From assembly GCA_040387555.1 (NCBI GenBank), contig JAZKDO010000006.1:186001-250000 (forward strand): 64,000 nucleotides of DNA, written 5' to 3'. The DNA comes from UBA4416 sp040387555 (GTDB taxonomy: Bacteria > Bacteroidota > Bacteroidia > B-17B0 > Aurantibacillaceae). The translations under genes and the position numbers were made by a program. Positions 8,387-15,922 of this stretch are shown here, one piece after another (position 1 is the stretch's first letter; every line of letters begins with the position of its first letter). Under the pieces are notes generated by a model, which searched no databases, was not told the origin of the DNA, and worked only from the letters and a program-made list of their open reading frames with translations.

Positions 8387-8836
8387 TTGAAACTAGAAGA
8401 CGAAATACAACAACAAAAATTCAAATCAGAGGAACAAAAGCTGATGGTTAATTTATTATATACAACCAATTGGTTAAATGCAAAGTATGATGTGTTTTTT
8501 AGGGATTCTGATATTACCATACAGCAATTCAATGTATTGCGGATATTAAGAGGTCAATATCCTAACCCTTGCAGTATAAAGCTAATTAAAGAACGCATGC
8601 TCGACAGAATGAGTGATGCATCGAGGATTGTAGATAAATTAAAAACAAAAAAACTCCTGCTTCGTAAAGAATGTCCGAATGACAGAAGAAGTGTGGATGT
8701 GGTTATTACAGATAAGGGGCTGGAATTACTGAAATCATTGGATCATATTGACGAAAATTCAAAAAATATTTTCAATTCTCTTTCGTCTCAGGAAGTTAGG
8801 CAACTTAATACACTTCTTGATAAATTGAGAGATTAA
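8387..8836 (+). CDS. MarR family transcriptional regulator
   Basis: A 149-residue winged-helix regulator. Helix-rich dimerisation ends flank a wHTH core (about residues 45-115). This core contains the DNA-recognition stretch CSIKLIKERMLDRMSDASRI and the wing KECPNDRRSVDVVITDKGLE, which includes the conserved D-RR motif of MarR proteins. The start is TTG 8387 (KLEDEIQQQKFKSEEQK). The next ATG, at 8444, would remove the first dimerisation helix that family members have, so I prefer TTG. Its position right behind a yceI-like gene carrying a palindromic promoter site suggests that operator is its target. Confidence 0.88.
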   Translation: MKLEDEIQQQKFKSEEQKLMVNLLYTTNWLNAKYDVFFRDSDITIQQFNVLRILRGQYPNPCSIKLIKERMLDRMSDASRIVDKLKTKKLLLRKECPNDRRSVDVVITDKGLELLKSLDHIDENSKNIFNSLSSQEVRQLNTLLDKLRD

Positions 8837-8853
8837 TACATCTTCAGGATAGC

Positions 8854-8884
8854 TTAACCTTTTCATTAAAACTTCCTACATTTG
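8854..8884 (+). promoter_or_regulatory. Promoter of miaE
   Basis: TACATTTG (8877-8884) matches TAnnTTTG. TTA (8854-8856) sits 20 bases upstream as a near-consensus -33. The ATG is 17 bases after the box. Confidence 0.6.
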
Positions 8885-8900
8885 TTGAATAACTAATAAC

Positions 8901-9485
8901 ATGCTAGGACTCAAATTAGAAACCGACCCGCGTTGGGTAAATATTGTTGAAAGCAATATTGAAGAAATTTTAACCGATCACGCTTATTGCGAGCAAAAGG
9001 CTGCCACAAATGCCATTTCTATTATGATAAGTTATCCTTACCATACAGATTTAGTAGCAGAAATGGTGAAACTGGCAAAAGAAGAATTATCTCATTTTGA
9101 AATGGTTCATCAAAAAATTCAGGATCGTGGTTTAAAACTTGGTTTTGAAAGAAAAGATGATTACGTAGGAGAATTATATAAGTTCATGCGAAAAGGTTAC
9201 CGCAAAGAAATTGTTTTAATCGACAGGCTCCTTTTTGGAGCTATGATAGAAGCAAGAAGTTGTGAACGTTTTAAACTACTTTCAGAACAAATTAATGACA
9301 ACGATTTAAAAAAATTTTACCGGGATTTAATGATAAGTGAAGCTACTCATTACACATTATTTATTGGCTTTGCCAAAAAATACGGTAATCACGTGGAAGA
9401 TATAGACAAAAGGTGGCAAGAATGGCTTAATTATGAAGCTAATTTGATAAAACAATTTGGAAAAAAGGAAACAATTCATGGCTAA
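8901..9485 (+). CDS. miaE: tRNA-(ms2io6A)-hydroxylase MiaE
   Basis: A 194-residue, all-helical, ferritin-like di-iron monooxygenase that hydroxylates the isopentenyl side chain of ms2i6A at position 37 of tRNAs reading U-starting codons. Iron-ligand motifs are visible: DHAYCEQKAATNA near residue 31, the KEELSHFEMVHQ motif near residues 64-74, the IEARSCERFKLL motif near 115-125, and SEATHYTLF near 145. Length and motif order match the Bacteroidota MiaE group. It has its own promoter and no partner genes in the operon. Confidence 0.92.
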   Translation: MLGLKLETDPRWVNIVESNIEEILTDHAYCEQKAATNAISIMISYPYHTDLVAEMVKLAKEELSHFEMVHQKIQDRGLKLGFERKDDYVGELYKFMRKGYRKEIVLIDRLLFGAMIEARSCERFKLLSEQINDNDLKKFYRDLMISEATHYTLFIGFAKKYGNHVEDIDKRWQEWLNYEANLIKQFGKKETIHG

Positions 9486-9556
9486 TTCCTTGGTATATGT
9501 CGAAATACGTTATTATTTAGAATATATCTAAATATAAAAATACCCTGAGTTGGGTA

Positions 9557-9586
9557 TTGGTGTATCAGAAAATCATTATAAATTTG
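9557..9586 (+). promoter_or_regulatory. Promoter of the 9610 lipoprotein gene
   Basis: TTG (9557-9559), a 19-base spacer and TAAATTTG (9579-9586) form a full-consensus promoter 23 bases before the ATG. Confidence 0.7.
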
Positions 9587-9609
9587 CATAAACTTTAAAA
9601 AACTTTAAT

Positions 9610-9810
9610 ATGAAAAAAATTACTTTATTAGCAGCTGTTATCGTTGTTGCATCTTTTGCATCTTGTAAAAAAATCCGTACTTGTAAATGTACTTATGGTG
9701 GTCAATCTATTACAGTTGATTCGGATGTTAAATTAAGCAAGAAAGATGCTAAAACTTGGTGCGAAGGTTCTACTAGTGGATCTGGTTACTCTTGTGAATT
9801 ACAAAACTAA
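9610..9810 (+). CDS. Small Cys-rich lipoprotein
   Basis: A 66-residue lipoprotein. The signal ends in the lipobox FASC (Cys 19), directly followed by KKIRTCKC. Two more Cys lie near the C-terminus (KTWCEGS and YSCELQN). The mature part is about 48 residues and could form one or two disulphides. It shares the CKKxRTCxC start and a KKxAkxxC motif with the next gene. Function unknown. A strong promoter and a perfect terminator show it is a single-gene unit. Confidence 0.75.
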   Translation: MKKITLLAAVIVVASFASCKKIRTCKCTYGGQSITVDSDVKLSKKDAKTWCEGSTSGSGYSCELQN

Positions 9811-9830
9811 TTTGTAATTAATACAAATAA

Positions 9831-9864
9831 AAAAGAGCTGTTATTAATAACAGCTCTTTTTTTT
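9831..9864 (+). terminator. Intrinsic terminator after the 9610 gene
   Basis: The 22-base perfect palindrome at 9835-9856 (arms GAGCTGTTATT) is flanked by A residues on the left and eight T on the right, so it could stop transcription from either side. Confidence 0.88.
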
Positions 9865-9915
9865 GCTTATGGATGAAAAAAATGTTTTCTTTACTCATCT
9901 CTTTAAAAAATTAAA

Positions 9916-10206
9916 ATGAAATTCATCTTTATTATCGCTTTAATTGTACTTTCTCTTAGTTCTTGTAAAAAAGACAGGACCTGTACATGCGAAACTACCA
10001 AAATTTCATCGTCAAGAGTTACAGCGGGAGTCACTTACGAAAATTCCGGTCCATACGGAACTACTGTTGATATGTCGACTATGCCAAAAGTGACTAAAAA
10101 AGAAGCACGCGCCAATTGCATATCACGCAATTACACTTCTGTATATACTGATCCTTACGGAGACACCACAACTGATGCTTTTAAAAAGGATTGTGTTCTA
10201 AAATAG
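9916..10206 (+). CDS. Small Cys-containing lipoprotein, paralogue of the 9610 product
   Basis: A 96-residue lipoprotein with lipobox LSSC (Cys 17) followed by KKDRTCTCE, nearly the same mature start as the preceding gene (KKIRTCKC). A KKEARANCIS motif and a terminal KKDCVLK supply further Cys in the same order. The insert between them is rich in Gly, Ser, Thr and Tyr. The two genes are probably an old duplication. Function unknown. Confidence 0.72.
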   Translation: MKFIFIIALIVLSLSSCKKDRTCTCETTKISSSRVTAGVTYENSGPYGTTVDMSTMPKVTKKEARANCISRNYTSVYTDPYGDTTTDAFKKDCVLK

Positions 10207-10284
10207 TCATCGGTTTCAGATCCTTAAAAAAAGTTGCTTGTTATTAGCTTTTTAGTTGAATTAATTTTCGTGTCAAATAAATGG

Positions 10285-10292
10285 TAAATTCG
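10285..10292 (+). promoter_or_regulatory. Possible promoter -7 box of the 10324 gene
   Basis: TAAATTCG is the one-base variant (TTCG for TTTG) of the consensus, 31 bases before the ATG. No clear -33 box is seen. Confidence 0.35.
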
Positions 10293-10323
10293 CGTTAAAA
10301 TTCACAGTCCTATGTGATAAATT

Positions 10324-11265
10324 ATGAAACCTATCCTTATAAAAATATTCTTTTTTATTGTCAGCTCACTAATGGGTTTGGTTTTTTTATATAGTGCCTA
10401 CACGAAATTATATCCCATTGAACCTTTTGAATACACGTTTGTTGATCTTGGAATCGGAGGATGGCGTGGTGCACCTTTCATTGCAAGGTTCATGATTGGT
10501 CTTGAATTTTTTATTGGGCTACTTTTAATTTTTGGGCTCTATATTCGTCGCTTTACTATCAAACTGACCATTGCGTCCCTTATTTTCTTTTCCCTTTATC
10601 TTGTATTCGTAATGATTAACGAAGGTAATAACGGCAATTGCGGTTGTTTTGGAACCGCTATTGTGATGACTCCGCTTCAAGCATTGATAAAAAATGCGGT
10701 AATGTGTATCGTATCGCTGGCGATTTATAAATTTTATGACGGATTGAATTACAAGAAAGCAGGAAAATGGATTTTCTGGATTTTTTGTTTAGCGTCATTT
10801 GTTATGCCTCATATTTTGAATTACGTAGACTTAAGTTATTCTGAAGCTTATCTCACAAAGAAAGAAGATACATTTAAATTAGAACTTGATAGCGTTTACA
10901 AAGATGCGAAAATTCACACTCCTCCAAGATCATTAAGCAAAGGTAAACACGTGATTGCTTTTATGAGTTTAACCTGCTCACACTGTCGGGTTGCAGCAAA
11001 AAAACTAAGGTTGTTGAAAGAGAAGAATCCTGACATCTCAATTTACCTCGTTTTAAATGGTGAATACAAAAAAATTCAATCGTTTTTTGAAGACACGAAA
11101 GCACGCAATATTGATTATTGTATTTTAAACGGAAGAAACTTCGTTTACCTCGCTGGTATAGACTTGCCCGCTATTTATATGGTCAACAATTCGATGGTAG
11201 AACATTGGATAGATTATGTTCATCTGGATCAGACTGAAATAGAGAAATGGTTAGCTAAACCTTAA
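10324..11265 (+). CDS. MauE/DoxX-like membrane protein fused to a thioredoxin-like domain
   Basis: A 313-residue fusion. The first about 165 residues form four to five transmembrane helices of the DoxX/MauE type. They carry the motif GNNGNCGCFG (near residue 105), a Cys pair typical of MauE-like redox membrane proteins. A periplasmic thioredoxin-like domain follows (about 185-313), with SLTCSHCRVAAKKL as the CxxC active site. MauE-type proteins pass electrons or support disulphide formation in periplasmic proteins, so a membrane-linked thiol oxidoreductase is likely. The Cys-containing lipoproteins encoded just upstream are plausible clients (inference). Confidence 0.8.
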   Translation: MKPILIKIFFFIVSSLMGLVFLYSAYTKLYPIEPFEYTFVDLGIGGWRGAPFIARFMIGLEFFIGLLLIFGLYIRRFTIKLTIASLIFFSLYLVFVMINEGNNGNCGCFGTAIVMTPLQALIKNAVMCIVSLAIYKFYDGLNYKKAGKWIFWIFCLASFVMPHILNYVDLSYSEAYLTKKEDTFKLELDSVYKDAKIHTPPRSLSKGKHVIAFMSLTCSHCRVAAKKLRLLKEKNPDISIYLVLNGEYKKIQSFFEDTKARNIDYCILNGRNFVYLAGIDLPAIYMVNNSMVEHWIDYVHLDQTEIEKWLAKP

Positions 11266-11270
11266 ATTTT

Positions 11271-11966
11271 TTAAAACATATCCTTCAATTGATTCAACCG
11301 ATCAATCTGATAGAAATTGTTGCTGGGATTTTCTTTAGGCACCGAAGACAGGTAAACTGCTTTCCATCCAGCATTTAAAGCTCCCAGAATATCCGCTTCA
11401 TAATTATCACCAATCATCACTGATTCATGCATTTGCGCTCCACTCAATTCCTGCGCCAAACGAAAGATCTGTACATCAGGTTTATTAAAACCATGTTCTT
11501 CCGAAATAATAATGTGTTTAAAATGTGGTTTCAATTTACAAGCGTCCAGTTTAATATGCTGCACTTCTTTAAACCCATTAGTAATAATATGTAAATGATA
11601 TTTTTCCTGTAAATATTGTAAAACTGCCGAGGCATCTTCAATCAAATGAGTTTTAAAAGGAGATAACTTTAAATAATCATCTGCCCAGGTATTTGCCAAA
11701 TCAAGGTTATCATATTTAAAATGCAAAAACGCTTTATGAAATCTTTGAAAACGAAGTTCTTCTTTTGTTGTTTGATTCAGACTATATAAATGCCACATAT
11801 TATGATTAATGGCTTCATATACAGTAATGAAATTTAAAAAGTCTGTATTACAATGTTCTTTGAGATCATGTTCTAAAAACAAATGCAATAAAGCCTCCCT
11901 CGAATTTTTTTCAAAATCCCACAAAGTATTATCCAGGTCAAAAAATATGTGTTTAACTTGTTTAAT
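11271..11966 (-). CDS. HAD-superfamily hydrolase (YjjG-like), probable ATT start
   Basis: A 231-residue haloacid-dehalogenase-type phosphatase, closest by eye to the YjjG group of pyrimidine nucleotidases. Motif I is IFFDLDNTLWDF, with D10 and D12 if translation starts at ATT 11966. Motif II is HIITNGF, and motif III/IV is KPDVQIF then VMIGDNYEADILGA. No ATG, GTG or TTG lies between the upstream in-frame stop and motif I. A TTG at 11924 would cut off the catalytic aspartates. The ATT codon shares one base with the TAA stop of the upstream GSCFA gene (sequence ATTAA) and yields a family-like start KQVKHIFFDLDNT. Translational coupling to the upstream gene is likely. The alternative is a sequencing error. 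Confidence 0.85.
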   Translation of the reverse strand: MKQVKHIFFDLDNTLWDFEKNSREALLHLFLEHDLKEHCNTDFLNFITVYEAINHNMWHLYSLNQTTKEELRFQRFHKAFLHFKYDNLDLANTWADDYLKLSPFKTHLIEDASAVLQYLQEKYHLHIITNGFKEVQHIKLDACKLKPHFKHIIISEEHGFNKPDVQIFRLAQELSGAQMHESVMIGDNYEADILGALNAGWKAVYLSSVPKENPSNNFYQIDRLNQLKDMF

Positions 11967-12945
11967 CCTCGATCGTATTAAAATAATTTAATTCCTTAAC
12001 TAAATCCAAATAAGGATATTCTGCCTGAAGGTTAACGCACTTTTGATAAAAATTATGTCTAAACTTAACCGAAGGACCAGTTGCTTTATTAATCAAGCGG
12101 TGATTATAGGCCTGGTGAATGTGCATCACTTTTTCATTAATTACTTGAGTGGCCTCATTAAAATAAGCTTCACCAAACAATTTCCATACATAATCAATTG
12201 CTAATTTATTTGGATGAGCCATATCGGATTCAAAAAAACGATAATCCCGAAGATCATCCGTTACAATTTCATAAGCCGGAAAATAAAAACAATGGTTAGC
12301 TCCTTTAATGATCTGATGAACGCATTGCAATAAAATAGCTTTACTCAAACTATTCTCCACTACTCCGTCTCTCAAATGTTTAACAGGAGAAACTGTAAAT
12401 ATTACTTTCAAATTCGGATTAAATTGCCCAAGTGTGATTAGCAGGTTCCGATAGGCTGAAATAATGGCGGACGGTTCAAGTAGTATCTTTTCAAATTGTG
12501 CCTGCGGTAATTTATGGCAATTAGCAACAATCTGCCCCGAGGACAAATATTTATAGGCGTAAGCCGTACCAAATGTAATTGTAAGCCATGGAGCTGTTTT
12601 AAGATGAGCATGCCACACATCAATCAACCTATTGAGTGAATTCAGTAATTCTTCTTTACTTGCAGCTGAAACTGAACTATGCGATTCAAGACAGATCCAT
12701 TGTTCATCATGCACAAAAACATCTTCTTCAGTAAAATATTTTTTTTCTACGATTCGAATGATGGCTTTTACAATGCTTTCCGGATTAAAAACCATCCCAA
12801 ATGGATTGGTTTCCAATTTGAATTTCAAATCATTTAATTTGTTCCCAATATGTTGACTAAAACAAGAGCCAATCATCAGCACCTGGTCTTGGTGTGTAAT
12901 CTTTTGAACACTGATTGCGGGTTTATAGTTAAGATGAAATTGCAT
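11962..12945 (-). CDS. GSCFA domain protein
   Basis: A 327-residue SGNH/GDSL-like hydrolase-fold protein of the GSCFA family, whose name-giving motif appears as MIGSCFSQHIG near residues 24-34. Other family features are NPFGMVFNP, an ITFGTAYAY segment, the block FTVSPVKHLRDG, and a C-terminal DMAHPNKLAIDYVW that supplies the likely Asp/His. There is no signal peptide. ATG 12945 is chosen because the upstream extension is not family-like. It overlaps the HAD gene by a few bases, so the two are probably one operon. The substrate of GSCFA proteins is not established. Confidence 0.88.
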   Translation of the reverse strand: MQFHLNYKPAISVQKITHQDQVLMIGSCFSQHIGNKLNDLKFKLETNPFGMVFNPESIVKAIIRIVEKKYFTEEDVFVHDEQWICLESHSSVSAASKEELLNSLNRLIDVWHAHLKTAPWLTITFGTAYAYKYLSSGQIVANCHKLPQAQFEKILLEPSAIISAYRNLLITLGQFNPNLKVIFTVSPVKHLRDGVVENSLSKAILLQCVHQIIKGANHCFYFPAYEIVTDDLRDYRFFESDMAHPNKLAIDYVWKLFGEAYFNEATQVINEKVMHIHQAYNHRLINKATGPSVKFRHNFYQKCVNLQAEYPYLDLVKELNYFNTIED

Positions 12946-13009
12946 GATTAAATAGAGATCGAAATGCCGGCGCACTCACCTGAAAATACGTGATTTGTGA
13001 TGACATAAA

Positions 13010-13048
13010 ATTAAACAAAAAAGGATTCACTATGCAGTAAATCCTTTT
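13010..13048 (-). terminator. Terminator of ndk
   Basis: On the minus strand AAAAGGATT (13048-13040) pairs with AATCCTTTT (13027-13019), followed by a T-rich stretch. It lies about 20 bases after the ndk stop. Confidence 0.7.
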
Positions 13049-13069
13049 AAGAATAAATCGTTTTTTTAT

Positions 13070-13489
13070 TTAGAAACGCTCTGTTTGAGAGAAGAAAAAG
13101 TTAGCTTCAATGTTAGCATTTTCATCACTGTCAGATCCATGAACTGCATTAGCAGCAATTGATTTTGCAAACAATTTACGGATAGTACCTTCATCAGCTT
13201 TTGAAGGATCTGTAGCTCCAATCAAAGTTCTATATTCTGCTACTGCGTTATCTTTAGATAATACAGCCGCTACAATTGGTCCGTTACTCATGTAATCCAC
13301 TAGTTCACCATAAAAAGGGCGCTCTTTGTGAACTTCATAAAATTTACCAGCAGTTTCTTTGCTTAATTTCATGTATTTCATAGCTACAATTTTAAAACCA
13401 GATTGGTTTATTTTAGCTAAAATTGGTCCGATGTTGTTAGCTTCAACTGCATCGGGCTTAATCATTGTGAAAGTGATATTTCCTGCCAT
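13070..13489 (-). CDS. ndk: Nucleoside diphosphate kinase
   Basis: A 139-residue enzyme that transfers the gamma phosphate of ATP to NDPs through a phosphohistidine. H117 in NAVHGSDS is the catalytic histidine. The start TFTMIKPDAV and the RPFYGELVDYM and GATDPSKADEGTIR blocks are signatures of the family. The length is typical and no signal peptide is present. A consensus promoter overlaps the upstream spacer, and the nrnA gene diverges from the other side. Confidence 0.96.
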   Translation of the reverse strand: MAGNITFTMIKPDAVEANNIGPILAKINQSGFKIVAMKYMKLSKETAGKFYEVHKERPFYGELVDYMSNGPIVAAVLSKDNAVAEYRTLIGATDPSKADEGTIRKLFAKSIAANAVHGSDSDENANIEANFFFSQTERF

Positions 13490-13506
13490 ATTATTTTTTT
13501 AGGCTG

Positions 13507-13535
13507 CAAAGATACAATTATTGTTTTTATATCAA
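13507..13535 (-). promoter_or_regulatory. Promoter of ndk
   Basis: On the minus strand TTG (13535-13533), an 18-base spacer and TATCTTTG (13514-13507) match the consensus. The ATG is 18 bases downstream. Confidence 0.7.
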
Positions 13536-13555
13536 ATTACCGAAGTAAAATAACC

Positions 13556-13563
13556 TAAATTTG
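13556..13563 (+). promoter_or_regulatory. Promoter -7 box of nrnA
   Basis: TAAATTTG is an exact match 17 bases before the ATG. A TTA 16 bases upstream is a weak -33. It lies back to back with the ndk promoter. Confidence 0.5.
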
Positions 13564-13580
13564 CCATTCAAAACCACATC

Positions 13581-14600
13581 ATGCAAAAAGACTCGTTCCC
13601 TAAATTTAAAGCGCTTTTAAAAAAATCTAGCAATATTGTCATTGTTACACATTTCAATCCGGATGGCGACGCTATGGGATCTTCTTTGGGACTTTATAAC
13701 TATCTAATCAAAACTGATAAAAATGTAACTGTTATTACTCCAAATGAATACCCGGAATTTTTGAGGTGGTTACCTGGCAATAAAAAAGTAATTGAATTCA
13801 GTAACAATCAAAAAAAAGCAGCAAGTCTTATATCTAAAAGTGATTTGATTTTTACATTAGACTTTAATAATTATTCGCGTTTAGAAGGCTTAGGTGAATT
13901 GTTAGAGAAGTCTACCGCAAAAAAAATATTGATCGACCATCATCAACAACCTGATAACTACGCAACCTTAATGTTCCATGATGTGAAAGCCTGCTCTACT
14001 TGTGAATTAGTACATGAATTTATTGTTGGCCTTGGTGGAAAAAAATTAATTGATAAAGATATAGCATCCTGTTTGTATACAGGAATTATGACTGATACCG
14101 GCTCATTCCGCTATGACAGTGTAACACCTAAAACCCATAGTATATTATCCGAATTATTGGCTACCGGCTTAAAACCAAGCGATATCCATTCTGCTATTTA
14201 TGATACGTACAATGAAAGCAGGGTTAAATTATTGGGTTATTGTCTTTCTGAAAAGATGGTGGTGCTGCCTGAATTTCAAACTGCCTATATTTCATTGTCT
14301 GAAAAAGAACTTCAAAAGTTCAGTCATCAAAAAGGAGACACAGAAGGAATTGTGAATTATCCATTCTCTATCAAAGGCATCCGTTTTTGTGCATTCTTTT
14401 CGGAAGGTGATGGTAAAATAAAAATATCTTTCCGCAGCAAAGGCGACTTCGATGTGAATCAATTTGCCCGTAAACATTTTAATGGTGGAGGACATATCAA
14501 TGCTGCAGGCGGAAGAGGCAACGTTTACGACCTGCAAAAAACACTTGATGAGTTTTTAAGTTTATTGTCAACTTATAAGAAAGAAATTTTAAAGAAGTAA
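13581..14600 (+). CDS. nrnA: DHH-family nanoRNase / PAP phosphatase
   Basis: A 339-residue DHH-DHHA1 phosphoesterase of the NrnA type, which degrades two- to five-base RNAs and can dephosphorylate 3'-phosphoadenosine 5'-phosphate. Metal-binding motifs are all present: THFNPDGDAMGSS (H24, D28, D30), LDFNN (D94), the DHH triad at 119-121 and TDTGSFR (D172). The DHHA1 substrate-binding motif GGGHINAAGGRG lies near residues 300-312. It is a stand-alone gene, convergent with the esterase gene downstream. Confidence 0.9.
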   Translation: MQKDSFPKFKALLKKSSNIVIVTHFNPDGDAMGSSLGLYNYLIKTDKNVTVITPNEYPEFLRWLPGNKKVIEFSNNQKKAASLISKSDLIFTLDFNNYSRLEGLGELLEKSTAKKILIDHHQQPDNYATLMFHDVKACSTCELVHEFIVGLGGKKLIDKDIASCLYTGIMTDTGSFRYDSVTPKTHSILSELLATGLKPSDIHSAIYDTYNESRVKLLGYCLSEKMVVLPEFQTAYISLSEKELQKFSHQKGDTEGIVNYPFSIKGIRFCAFFSEGDGKIKISFRSKGDFDVNQFARKHFNGGGHINAAGGRGNVYDLQKTLDEFLSLLSTYKKEILKK

Positions 14601-14639
14601 TAAATAAGAACGCAGATTCAAATTTGTGTTCCTATTGCA

Positions 14640-15785
14640 TTACTCCTTAATAAACTTAAGTTTAGCTTCTGCCCCACTTTCATTTTTTACACTAACAAAG
14701 TAAATGCCTGAGGAAAAACCAGCCACTGATATCGAAGGAGACATTGTTTTTTCTGACAAAACTATTTTCCCTAAAACATCAGTAATTTCTATAAAAAGAT
14801 TCTCCTCATTTTCTGACTTTAAATTTAAAACCGAGTTTACTGGATTCGGAAAAAGAGTTAATGATTTAGCAAATACTTCATTGTCATTCACAGAGGTTAA
14901 AAGAGACAACGTGTACTTATTAAAAAAGCGCCAGATCTCTTTGGAAGCATTTATATCCATATTTGTACCTGATCCTCCAAATGGAAAACCTGGCCAGGTA
15001 TGACCTCCACCAATAATTTTAAACAGTTCAACTGTACTTCCTGAATTACCACCACTATAAAGGTAATGTTCGGCTGTACAACCATCTGTTGTGCTAGTAT
15101 TGGGAACATTACTAAATGTAGCCGTTGGATTACATCCGTTCTTCTTTCTCCAGTATCTCACAACCGAATCAATTGGCATCATCCCTTGTGACATGTTTCC
15201 TGCATAAGGCACTGTTGCATCAGCAGTTCCATGAATCTGCATAACGGGCACAGGCCTTGTTGGATGACAATTACTGCCATATTGTGTTGTAAAAATTCCT
15301 CCTGTTACAGATGCAATGGCTGTGATCCTATTGCTTAACTCGCAAGCTAAAGTATGACTCATAAAGCCACCATTACTCATACCTGTAGAATAAACACGAT
15401 TCAAATTAATATTATAAGTGAGATCCAAAGAATCAATTAAAGCGCTTAAAAATGCAATATCATTAACTTGTGTTGTAGAAAACCCTGCATTCCAGTAAGG
15501 TTGATTTGAACCATCTTTTGTACCTTGTGGATACACCATTAAAAAATTAGCTGTATCGGCAATAGGCTTAAAATTAGTGTATTGTTGTTGTTGCAAGGCA
15601 TTGCTGGTATAACCATGTAAATTTAAAATGAGTGGCCTGGCAGTTGCCCCGGTATAAATTGCGGGAACATATAACCGATATGTCCTGTAAATTCCACCTA
15701 CAAAAATACTATCTACAAAAGTAGTTTGCGCTTGAGAAAAAATTAAAGTTGAGAAAAAAATAAATGTAAGTAAGTTTTTTTTCAT
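14640..15785 (-). CDS. Secreted LpqC/PHB-depolymerase-like esterase with T9SS sorting domain
   Basis: A 381-residue alpha/beta hydrolase of the carbohydrate-esterase/PHB-depolymerase-like (LpqC) family. It has a signal peptide (to about residue 20), the oxyanion-hole segment LILNLHGYTSNA and nucleophile S137 in TGMSNGGFMSH. The acidic residue is near MQIHGTADATVPY, and the catalytic His lies in IGGGHTWPGFPFGG. A T9SS sorting domain starts at LFPNPVNS. Family members release ferulic or acetyl groups from plant polysaccharide or cleave polyesters. The substrate cannot be decided here. The enzyme is exported, so it would not act on the cell's own PHA. Confidence 0.85.
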   Translation of the reverse strand: MKKNLLTFIFFSTLIFSQAQTTFVDSIFVGGIYRTYRLYVPAIYTGATARPLILNLHGYTSNALQQQQYTNFKPIADTANFLMVYPQGTKDGSNQPYWNAGFSTTQVNDIAFLSALIDSLDLTYNINLNRVYSTGMSNGGFMSHTLACELSNRITAIASVTGGIFTTQYGSNCHPTRPVPVMQIHGTADATVPYAGNMSQGMMPIDSVVRYWRKKNGCNPTATFSNVPNTSTTDGCTAEHYLYSGGNSGSTVELFKIIGGGHTWPGFPFGGSGTNMDINASKEIWRFFNKYTLSLLTSVNDNEVFAKSLTLFPNPVNSVLNLKSENEENLFIEITDVLGKIVLSEKTMSPSISVAGFSSGIYFVSVKNESGAEAKLKFIKE

Positions 15786-15871
15786 ATGATCATTGTTTTT
15801 AATAGAAGTTCTAATGTAAACAATTTAAAATGGTTTACAAAAATTACAGTATTGTTTATACCAATAATAAT

Positions 15872-15902
15872 TTACTTTTTTGCTTTAAAAAATGTACTTT
15901 CG
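15872..15902 (+). promoter_or_regulatory. Promoter of the malic enzyme gene
   Basis: TTA (15872-15874), a 20-base spacer and TACTTTCG (15895-15902, a one-base variant) precede ATG 15923 by about 20 bases. This argues against the more upstream in-frame start at 15830. Confidence 0.5.
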
Positions 15903-15922
15903 TTCTCTTAAATTTAACATTT

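Noticed and set aside
11271..11924. HAD gene starting at TTG 11924
   Set aside because: This start would remove both catalytic aspartates of motif I, which are encoded directly upstream in the same frame.
14605..14636. Possible terminator hairpin between convergent nrnA and esterase genes
   Set aside because: The arms pair only with several wobble or mismatched positions and there is no clear T run.
15830..15922. Earlier ATG start for the malic enzyme
   Set aside because: The added residues are not family-like and a promoter box lies between this ATG and the family start at 15923.
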